56,858 nucleotides of DNA from Verrucomicrobiota bacterium (GTDB taxonomy: Bacteria > Verrucomicrobiota > Verrucomicrobiia > Limisphaerales > JADJPG01), in assembly GCA_016713365.1 (NCBI GenBank), contig JADJPG010000056.1, forward strand, positions 1-56,858, read 5' to 3'. The stretch's first letter is position 1. Every line of letters begins with the position of its first letter. The translations under genes and the position numbers were made by a program. Positions 47,613-55,194 of this stretch are shown one piece after another. The notes beneath the pieces are model-generated. The model ran no database searches. It was given only the letters and a program-made list of their open reading frames with translations, and was not told the origin of the DNA.

Positions 47613-47804
47613 ATGAAAGTGATGACTTTCAATGAAGTAAAACGGCAGGAAGCGCAAAGCCGGATGGCGGCAGCCCGCAAGGCCCGTCGCAATCCGCAGG
47701 CAGCGGCAGCGGCGCAACAACGCGCCTCGTTGGTGGGCGGCGGCGCCAAGTGGCAGATTACGAACTTCAAGAAAGTGGCCCGCGCGATGTCCCAATGGGC
47801 ATAA
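47613..47804 (+). CDS. Small basic ORF coupled to a nucleotidyltransferase gene
   Basis: A 63-residue protein, MKVMTFNEVKRQEAQSRMAAARKAR followed by an Ala/Gln-rich stretch and a C-terminal WQITNFKKVARAMSQWA. Its stop overlaps the ATG of the next gene (47795-47804). Size and coupling resemble an antitoxin-like partner. No family is recognised. It is a prediction only. Confidence 0.5.
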   Translation: MKVMTFNEVKRQEAQSRMAAARKARRNPQAAAAAQQRASLVGGGAKWQITNFKKVARAMSQWA

Positions 47805-48558
47805 CCGTGGGTTTTTCCCTCCAACAGTTCTCGGACGTATTCAAGATTCGCAACGCCACCGGGCAACCCTATGTGCTCATTGGCGGGCAGGCGGTCAACT
47901 ATTGGGCCGAGCGTTACCTGGCCACCGAACCGGAGTTGCAAAATATCTACCGTTCACCAGCGAGGACATTGATTTCAAAGGCAATCACGACGATGTTCAA
48001 CGCATCGCCCGGCAGTTGGCATTGCATCCAAGTTACCCGCCCAAGGTGGCCCTCACCGCCCTGTCAGGAACCATTCCTTTCCAGATCGGCGATTTGAAAT
48101 CGAACATTGAAATCGTCCGACGAATTCCGGGTGTGTCGGAGTCAGTGGACGAGCTGGCCATCGAGGCGGCGCTGGATGGGAGATCGATTCGTGTGCTCGA
48201 TCCTGTTTCTCTGCTGGCGTGCAAATTGGAACTGGTCGCCAGCGTGCCGCAGGAGAAACGCCGCGATGTGGCGCATCTGAAAATGCTCGTTCCTTGTGTG
48301 CGAGCGTTTTTGCATGAGTTTTTGGAACAAGTTGAAATCGGCCAGCTACCGGTCAGGGGATGGCTGGGAGCCGCCAATCAAGTCTTGAAACTCACGACCT
48401 CGGTTCGCGCTCGAAAGATCGCCGGCAAACATCAGATAGCTTGGAAGAACATCCTGCCGCTGACTGCCATTGCCAAGAGTCGGAACGAGAAGATCAGGCG
48501 GTTTCAGGAACAGCAGTTGGAACAAGGCTACAAGAAATCAAAAAGCATCTCCATCTGA
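47795..48558 (+). CDS. Nucleotidyltransferase-fold protein (AbiEii/toxin-like), frameshifted
   Basis: Corrected length is 254 residues. The nucleotidyltransferase signature is seen: YVLIGGQAVNYWAERYL, then TSEDIDFKG with the paired acidic residues. A helical C-terminal half follows, including ALDGRSIRVLDPVSLLACKLELVASVPQEKRRDV, typical of minimal NTase and AbiEii-like proteins. The frame breaks in an AAAA run at 47940-47943 (one A lost; correction reads LQKYLPFTSEDID). ATG 47795 overlaps the preceding 63-residue ORF. Together they could be a type IV-like toxin-antitoxin pair on the mobile island; not proven. Confidence 0.65.
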
Positions 48559-48684
48559 AACATGCATGAAGTCGTAGATCCCGACTAGGATCAACCATGC
48601 TGTTCCAAAGTTCCAAAGCGAGGTAGCCACCACTGCCGAGCAATCTCGCTCGCATCACTTGCTTGGAATTCGTGTCGATGCACG

Positions 48685-48908
48685 TTGCGTGTTTATACAA
48701 TCTACTTGTATATTCGTGACGTACGAAACAGCGGCAAATCTGCGTCTGCCGATCTCTTCGAGATTGCTGAAGCGCACCGTCTGCACGACAACAAACGAGA
48801 GGTCATCGTTTATGACTATGTGGACGGCTGCGTGCCATTACTCTCGGTAGTGTATTCCAAAGCGTGCGCGGCTACGAGGCGGTAGGTTACATTGTTCAGG
48901 ATCAGTGA
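48685..48908 (+). pseudogene. Helicase C-terminal fragment (decayed)
   Basis: A short open frame ending in REVIVYDYVDGCVPLLSVVYSK, then after a one-base shift VRGYEAVGYIVQDQ and a stop at 48906-48908. This resembles the C-terminal end of DEAD/SNF2-type helicases in mobile islands (IVYDYVD..VP.L..M..KR..GY..IGY). The rest of the helicase is absent upstream. Confidence is low because the match is short. Confidence 0.35.
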
Positions 48909-50446
48909 GGCTCTGAAAGATTCCAACCCGACATGCAGATTCCACGCGTGCCTTCCTAGAAGCCCGTCCCTTGGCAAGTGAGCACGGTCAACGGTGGAGG
49001 TTCTGGCGGACGACCACCCAAGACTCCGTTTATTTCCGTCGTTCGCCAGAACACTACCTTGACGGCGCGAGCGAGCCATACAATCGAGGGCGGCAGGCAC
49101 GCGCCAGTCACGCCAGCGCGTTTAGGGCGTTGACGATGAGTGGAACGCCTGTTTGTTCCGGTGACTGCGGAACTCGCCCAATCAATGGCCCAGCCGTTTT
49201 CTCGGTGTTGACGATCAAGTGATGGGTTTCCAATTGTTGAAACCAAGAATGCGGTCGGAGCCGATGGACGGCGCGGCGGGCGGGAATGGGCGCGTAGCCT
49301 TCCCGGCCCGCGTGCGACGGGAGGCGGCACGGGCCGCTGGATGAACCTATACCGTCGCGGCGCGTGCGGTGGAGTGGCGAAGCGAAGTGAGCGAGCGCCA
49401 CTCGCCCGCGCGGGCCAGGCGAGGTTAACGAATAGTGAGTTACTGCGCGGAAAGGAGCATGGACTGAACAAAGTCAGAAATTTTCCGTGGACGTGGAAAG
49501 CCTGTGTCCATTCCTTGTTCGCTGGCAGTCTGCGTTCGTGGACTGACCGTTGACATGGATTGTTCAAGGACTGCCCGTGTTTTGAGAGCGGGGTGTTTCG
49601 GGGCCATTGCCTGAACGCTGCGTTGGAGATTGCTTGAACGAATCTATCGATGCTGCGGAGCTGCGGGTGTGGATGGCAACTGGACGCCAGCCTGGACGTT
49701 TCGCGTCCGCCTAGCGAACTTGCCTGCGGACTTCGCTGGCCACTGCCAGGAGGATGCGGAGGTGCCTTCCGTTGCTGCACCGACCATCGTGCGGACATTC
49801 GCCGGCGTGGCGCGAGATGCTTCCCGGTAACTGCTGGGATGCGTCGCGACTGCTGCCCGGCGAACGGCTGGCTGATTCATCGGACGATGTGCGGGACTCC
49901 GCGCCGGATTCCGCGCGGACGTGGCCGGATGGCTGTCCTTACTTTGTGGTAAGGGGATGGTGTCCTGCTCAGAATAGGGGCTTTCGATTTCAAGAAAGCC
50001 ATGTCCGATGTCACGCTGAGTTGCCATCACCTGAATGATACTTGCCTACATTCGTTCGATGTGGGCGAGGTGCTGCGATATCGAAACACGTTGTGACGTC
50101 ATCGTTGATAGAATGTGATGCGAGATGCGATAGGCTATCATGTGAGGCGACTTTGGTGACTGCTGAATGGGTGGGGGGGTGTCTGATTCCATGTTGGAAT
50201 ATGTATCTCATACACCTCAGCAAGTTCTCGTTTGGACATGCTCCATGTGCATGAAGATCAAGTGGCTGTTTGGATTGGGTTTCGAAAACCCGGAAGCATC
50301 TCTGGGGAGATTCGAGCGCCAGGATGCATCAGAGCGGCGAACTTCTGTGTGCTCGTTCAAGAAGAAATCCCTGGTAAAGCATGCGCGACGCCTCCCTTCT
50401 TTCGACTGAGATAAGGGCAATAGGTCCGGTTTGAATCCCCTAGTTC
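48909..50446. other. 1.5-kb stretch without a supported gene, upstream of the relaxase
   Basis: No protein in any frame looks conserved; the longest - strand open frame (48956-49798) has the composition of a non-coding GC-rich strand. There are several inverted repeats, e.g. GAGTGGCG/CGCCACTC (49372-49379 and 49396-49403) inside a strongly structured 49,250-49,440 segment. As the region directly precedes a MobF relaxase it is the best place to look for an origin of transfer, but no nick-site consensus was identified. Confidence 0.5.
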
Positions 50447-53164
50447 ATGTTTACCGTTATTGCGCAAAAGAATCTCTCGGACGCCAAACGTTACTTCGAC
50501 GAGCATTTAAGCCGGAATGACTACTATGCGGCTGAGGAGATTCGTCCCGGGAAGTGGCTGGGTCAGGGCGTGGAGAGGCTTGGACTGACAGCGGGACATG
50601 AAGTGGAGCGGGGGGCTTTCGAGTCGTTGTGCGAGAATCGGCATCCATGCACTGGTGTCCGACTGACGTTGCGCCGGAATGCACATAACAGCCGGCGCGT
50701 CTTCTATGACTTTACCTGTTCGGCTCCGAAGTCTGTCTCAATTCTAGCCGTGACGTTCAACGAGGAGCGATTGATTGATGCACACGAAGCGGCGGTGGTG
50801 ATCGCCTTCCGTGAGCTGGAAGCTTTCGCCGCCTCACGAGTTCGGAAAGGGGGACGGCAGGACAATCGAACGACCGGAAATCTTTTGGGCGCGCGCTTTA
50901 CTCATACCACATCCCGTGCTCTCGATCCGCAGTTGCACACTCATTGCACTGTATTCAACGCGACGTTCGACGAAACGGAGCGGACATGGAAGGCGCTGCA
51001 AGCCGGGGCCATGTACGATGCCATTCGCTACGCCACCGAAGTTTATCGAAACGAATTGGCCAGGAGGATTCATACGCTTGGTTACCGCACGATTCCGGCC
51101 GAGCATGGATTTCAGATTTATGGAGTCAGTGAGCCGGTTTTGCAGCGGTTCTCCAAGCGGTCGGCGCAAAAGAACGAGGCTATCCGCGAGCTCGAGCAGA
51201 AGCTCGGGCGGCAATTGACCAACGATGAGATTGCGCATGCGGTGCATCGCAGCCGCGACCGCAAGGTCAACGACATTACGTCCACCAAGGTACGCGAACG
51301 GCACTTGAGCGAGTTGTCGCCTGATGAACTGCAGGCATTGGCCGGACTGCGTACATCGGCGAATGAGCAGCGGGCAGAGAGTCAGTCGACTGATGAATCT
51401 CAGTCCGTCGCCCATGCTGTGGCACACGTCTTCGAGCGGAAGTCGGTGGCGGCCGAACATGAATTGCTGGAGGCTGCGCTGGCTCATGGTCACGGCGAGG
51501 TTGAGTTGACGGCGCTAAAGACTGTGCTGCGGCAAAATCCGGATCTGATTGTGACTGAGAAGGGCTATTCAACGCGCGAGATTTTGATGATGGAATTGGC
51601 ACTGATCGCCGCAGTCACCCATGGTAAATCAGCCGTCGCACCGCTGAACTTTGATTATTCGCCGGCGAATTGGCTGGGTCCCGATCAGCAGACGGCCATG
51701 TGTCATGTGCTCCAAAGTGCCGACCGAATCACCGGCATTCGTGGACTGGCCGGCACGGGGAAGACCACCGTGCTCCGGGAATTAAACACCGCGTGCGAAA
51801 AGGCCGGCTACGCGCTGCGATTCTGCGCGCCCACTGGCGCCGCCACGGAGATCCTGCGCAAGGAAGGTTTTCACGCCGTCACGCTTGAGTCATTTCTGCG
51901 GGAGGACGGACGCCAATCGGCTTCGAAGTCGATCGTGGTGCTGGATGAAGCCGGGGCTGTTGGCGTGGATGATATGATGCGGCTATTGAGCCTCGGCGTT
52001 CGCGTTATTCTCTCCGGCGACACCGGTCAGCATGGATCCGTGAAAAGGGGCGATGCTCTCCGCCTCATCGAGGAACACTCGCCGTATACTTTCGGGCACT
52101 TGACACAAATCCGCCGCCAGCGTCGTGGCGACTACCGGCGCGTCGTGGAGCTTGCTGCGAAGAAGCAGACAGCAGTGGCCTTTGCGGAGTTGGAACGGCT
52201 GGGCGATATCATTGAGCTTTCGCGTGATAATGTTTATCGAGCGGCGGCGGAGGCGTACGTTTCGGCGGTCACAGAACGAAAGTCCGCGCTTCTGGTCGCA
52301 CCTACGTGGGCCGAGATCGAGGCGGTTACTTCGCAAGTGAGGGCCGGGTTGAAGATACGTCGACGGCTCGGCGCCGAGGAGAAGGAGGTTCGTGTGTTTG
52401 ACTCGCTTTCGTGGACGGAGGCACAGAAGCGGGACCCTCGGCGGTATCGCGCGGGACAGTTGCTCCGTTTTCATAAGGCAGCGGGAGGCTTTGCGCGTGA
52501 TGAGTCGGTTGAGATTGTTGGAGTGGCGGAAGGCTCGCTTCGAGTCCGTCGGACTGATGGCTCGGAAAAGATTCTTCTGCTGAAACGTGATACAAAAGTG
52601 GTTCCGGGCATAGCCTGCTTTGACGTTGGGGAGAGTAAGACGGTGAACGTGGCTGCTGGTGACAAACTCCTGTTGCAAGCCAATCGGTCAAGGCGCTTCG
52701 TCAACGGCGAGTTGGTTGAAGTGCGGTCGGTTCAAGGCGGCATCATTGCGCTCACCGACGGCCGGGTATTGCCGTCCGACTACAACACTTTCACCCATGG
52801 TTACGCCGTCACCTCGCATGCTGCCCAAGGAAAGACCGTTGATGCGGTGTTCGTCCTCGCCTCATCCCGATCCATCCTTGCCGTGCATCGTGAGCAGTTC
52901 TATGTATCCATCTCGCGCGGGCGGGACGAGGCCCGCGTCTTCACCGACGACAAGGAGCTGCTCCGGAGGCATGTTACGAATTCGAGCGTGCGCCTCGCTG
53001 CCATTGAAGTGGTGAGGGAATTGACTAAACGACGACTGCTCTCCCTCGTCCGTGAGGTGGCTCATCGCGTGACGACGACGGCGCATCGACTGTATAGAGC
53101 ACTTTCTCCCGCCATCGAGCCCCGACTATCCACCACCAGACTGAGCCGTGGCCAACGCCTTTGA
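50447..53164 (+). CDS. MobF-family relaxase/helicase (TrwC/TraI-like)
   Basis: A conjugation or mobilisation protein of 905 residues that nicks DNA at oriT and unwinds it. Relaxase domain: tyrosines Y16, Y26 and Y27 in RYFDEH...NDYYAAEE, and the three metal-binding histidines H153, H164, H166 (FTHTT...DPQLHTHC). Helicase domain (RecD2-like): Walker A GLAGTGKTT near 433-441, Walker B VVLDEAGAV, SGDTGQHGSV and the C-terminal HAAQGKTVDAVFV and FYVSISRGRDEARV motifs. Complete, without frame changes. ATG 50447 gives the tyrosines the right spacing. Type IV secretion genes are not seen, so it would need a helper element. Two small genes follow in one transcription unit. Confidence 0.95.
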   Translation: MFTVIAQKNLSDAKRYFDEHLSRNDYYAAEEIRPGKWLGQGVERLGLTAGHEVERGAFESLCENRHPCTGVRLTLRRNAHNSRRVFYDFTCSAPKSVSILAVTFNEERLIDAHEAAVVIAFRELEAFAASRVRKGGRQDNRTTGNLLGARFTHTTSRALDPQLHTHCTVFNATFDETERTWKALQAGAMYDAIRYATEVYRNELARRIHTLGYRTIPAEHGFQIYGVSEPVLQRFSKRSAQKNEAIRELEQKLGRQLTNDEIAHAVHRSRDRKVNDITSTKVRERHLSELSPDELQALAGLRTSANEQRAESQSTDESQSVAHAVAHVFERKSVAAEHELLEAALAHGHGEVELTALKTVLRQNPDLIVTEKGYSTREILMMELALIAAVTHGKSAVAPLNFDYSPANWLGPDQQTAMCHVLQSADRITGIRGLAGTGKTTVLRELNTACEKAGYALRFCAPTGAATEILRKEGFHAVTLESFLREDGRQSASKSIVVLDEAGAVGVDDMMRLLSLGVRVILSGDTGQHGSVKRGDALRLIEEHSPYTFGHLTQIRRQRRGDYRRVVELAAKKQTAVAFAELERLGDIIELSRDNVYRAAAEAYVSAVTERKSALLVAPTWAEIEAVTSQVRAGLKIRRRLGAEEKEVRVFDSLSWTEAQKRDPRRYRAGQLLRFHKAAGGFARDESVEIVGVAEGSLRVRRTDGSEKILLLKRDTKVVPGIACFDVGESKTVNVAAGDKLLLQANRSRRFVNGELVEVRSVQGGIIALTDGRVLPSDYNTFTHGYAVTSHAAQGKTVDAVFVLASSRSILAVHREQFYVSISRGRDEARVFTDDKELLRRHVTNSSVRLAAIEVVRELTKRRLLSLVREVAHRVTTTAHRLYRALSPAIEPRLSTTRLSRGQRL

Positions 53165-53167
53165 TGT

Positions 53168-53533
53168 ATGAAATCTTTAACCGACCAGGAACTCGACAAA
53201 CTCCTCTGCCTTGAATCCTCGCAGACCTACAACGCCAGCGTTAGCTTCCGGGCGGACGACCGGCGTTCCTATTGTTTCTCTACTGGGCACTACATTGACG
53301 CAGTGATCGAGGCCAACAACGATCAGCGGCCCGGCGCACCGGCACAGCGGTTAACGCTTCGGTTCACCAGCGGCGAAGTGATGATTCTCGGTTCCGGTCT
53401 GGAGCGAATCGAAGATCGTCTGGCTGAGGGGCACTTGCGTGGCGTCAAGGCGGTCGAGCCGCGTTACGCCTCGCTGCTCAAGTTCGGCCCGGTCGTTCTC
53501 TCGATCACCGTTCAGCGAAAGGAGGAACTATGA
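53168..53533 (+). CDS. Hypothetical 121-residue protein linked to the relaxase
   Basis: Begins 4 bp after the relaxase stop. A mixed alpha/beta soluble protein with a beta-rich middle (SRQTYNASVSFR-like: SSQTYNASVSFRADDRRSY; LTLRFTSGEVMILGSGLERIEDRL). No family recognised. Tight coupling suggests an accessory role in mobilisation. Its stop overlaps the start of the next gene (ATGA). Confidence 0.7.
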   Translation: MKSLTDQELDKLLCLESSQTYNASVSFRADDRRSYCFSTGHYIDAVIEANNDQRPGAPAQRLTLRFTSGEVMILGSGLERIEDRLAEGHLRGVKAVEPRYASLLKFGPVVLSITVQRKEEL

Positions 53534-53892
53534 GCGTCTCGGTTAACGAACGAGTCAACGGCGGCAATGGCAGCGGAGCTCGCAAGTCCCACGACAAGCC
53601 GGTGCTCATTCCCAGTCACGCGCGCGATTTGCTGAACCTGCGCCGACTGCCTGCAATGCTGACCGTGGCGCAAACCGCCGTGTTGTTGAATCGGGCTGAA
53701 CACGACATTCCGGTGCTTGTTCGCTCCGGACTGTTGAAACCATTGGGAGACCCGGCTCCCAACGTCGTAAGGTTCTTCGCGGCCTTCGAAGTCCTCGAAC
53801 TGGCTGAGGATCGCAAGGCGCTTGATCGCATCTGCGCCGTTCTTAGCGAACATTGGCGGGGTAAGAATGAACAGCGCAAACCAGCAGGCTAA
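53530..53892 (+). CDS. Hypothetical 120-residue protein, possible DNA-binding (helix-turn-helix-like)
   Basis: Starts at ATG 53530, overlapping the preceding stop. The central segment LPAMLTVAQTAVLLNRAEHDIPVLVRSGLLKPLG resembles the winged helix-turn-helix of MerR/excisionase-like proteins: a helix, a turn with hydrophobic residues, and a recognition helix with Arg. The N terminus is flexible and Gly/Ser-rich. It might be a regulator or excision-like factor of the island. No firm family match. Confidence 0.65.
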   Translation: MSVSVNERVNGGNGSGARKSHDKPVLIPSHARDLLNLRRLPAMLTVAQTAVLLNRAEHDIPVLVRSGLLKPLGDPAPNVVRFFAAFEVLELAEDRKALDRICAVLSEHWRGKNEQRKPAG

Positions 53893-54131
53893 GTTAACCC
53901 CTCTCTCGAAGCTTTCCGTTTCTCCCGCCTCTCGCGACGCACAATGAGGCCGACCTCCGCTCGTGTTGCAGATCGGCGCGATTTCGGCTGGCAATCTGCC
54001 TCGTTCTGGTTGAGCGCAGCCTTCAGAATGTAGCAGTCCCTCGGTAGGTATTATTGGCTGGCAGACGGAAAGAGCATTCGGTTCCTACTCGCCGCCGACG
54101 ACAGTCGGCGATGCTGGTCAATTCCTGTCGA

Positions 54132-55079
54132 TTACTGGGCGCCTTTCACTCGCATCTTGAGAGCATAGACGCCTTTGCTGGCGGTGATGAAGAGCAGGTC
54201 TCGATCTTTGCCGCCGAATGTGACGTTGCCGGTCCAGCCTTCCGGGACGGCGATGTTCTCGATCTGCTTGCCCTTCGGATCGAAAATGGTGACGCCGCGG
54301 CCGGTGAGATACACGTTTCCGTCGAGATCGATGGTCATGCCATCAGATCCGAGTTCGCAGAAGAGCCGTTTCGCCTCCAGTTCGCCACTCGGCGTGACGC
54401 CATAGGCATACGTTTTCCGGGCGCCTATGTCGGCCACGTAGAGTGTCTTGCCATCCGGTGTGCCGATTATCCCGTTGGGTTGCCGAAGGTCAGTCGCGAC
54501 GCGTTTGATGTTCTTGCGATCGGGGGAAACGAAGTAGACGTGCTGACCGTCCTGCTGAGCACTGGGATCGCGCTGCCAGTAGGAACGTTTGTAGAGTGGG
54601 TCGGTGAAGTAGAGTCCGCTATCCGGACGAATCCACAGGTCGTTCGGTCCATTCAGTAGTTTTCCACCGAAATCCTTGATCAGCACGGTGACCGTCTTAT
54701 CGGGTGCGATAGACCAGAGTTCGTTCTTTTCGTCAGCGCAGACGAGCAGGTGTCCGTCTTTGGTGAAGTAGGTGCCATTGGCCCGGCCGGCCGGCTTGAG
54801 CCAATCGGAAAACTGGCTGGTATTGGCGTCCCACCGGACGATGCGGTCGTTGGGTTGATCGGTGAAATAGACGTGACCTTCGCGGTCGGCTGCAGGGCCT
54901 TCAGTAAAGGCATAACCGTCGCCCAGCTTTTGGAGCTTTGCCCCCGGCGCGATGAGCGTCAGCGGAGTCGGGCCTGAGTCCGCCGCGGAGATTGCGATGG
55001 GAAGGGCAATGAGGCTGAGAGCGACTGAAGCGCGGATGACTCGAGTGATCCTGCAAAAGGCGGAGGCGGCTGGGTTCAT
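54132..55079 (-). CDS. SMP-30/gluconolactonase-family protein
   Basis: A secreted six-bladed beta-propeller of about 315 residues (signal: MNPAASAFCRITRVIRASVALSLIALP). Family features: GYAFTEGPAADREGHVYFTDQPNDRIVRW, NGTYFTKDGHLLVCADEK, NGPNDLWIRPDSGLYFTDP (metal Asn/Asp), QPNGIIGTPDGKTLYVAD (catalytic Asn/Asp) and GSDGMTIDLDGNVYLT (Asp). Hydrolyses lactones such as gluconolactone; the real substrate is unknown. ATG 55091 is an alternative start. The 240-bp gap between it and the relaxase unit shows no gene and may mark the edge of the island. Confidence 0.9.
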   Translation of the reverse strand: MNPAASAFCRITRVIRASVALSLIALPIAISAADSGPTPLTLIAPGAKLQKLGDGYAFTEGPAADREGHVYFTDQPNDRIVRWDANTSQFSDWLKPAGRANGTYFTKDGHLLVCADEKNELWSIAPDKTVTVLIKDFGGKLLNGPNDLWIRPDSGLYFTDPLYKRSYWQRDPSAQQDGQHVYFVSPDRKNIKRVATDLRQPNGIIGTPDGKTLYVADIGARKTYAYGVTPSGELEAKRLFCELGSDGMTIDLDGNVYLTGRGVTIFDPKGKQIENIAVPEGWTGNVTFGGKDRDLLFITASKGVYALKMRVKGAQ

Positions 55080-55194
55080 AGGTTGAGGCATTTGTTGGAA
55101 CCGGATGTAACCGGTCGGCGAAGATATTCTCAACCTTCAAATCGTCTGATTAGGTTCCGCCGCGATTTTGCTGGTCGCGCCGGGAGACATTTCT

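Noticed and set aside
48956..49798. 280-residue open frame on the - strand upstream of the relaxase
   Set aside because: Very Arg/Pro/Ser-rich with no domain-like pattern or plausible start context; typical of a chance frame in GC-rich non-coding DNA.
54039..54047. CCTCGGTAG match to the tRNA-Lys 5' end as an attachment site
   Set aside because: Only 9 bases, and tRNA-directed integration usually duplicates the 3' end; expected by chance in this length.
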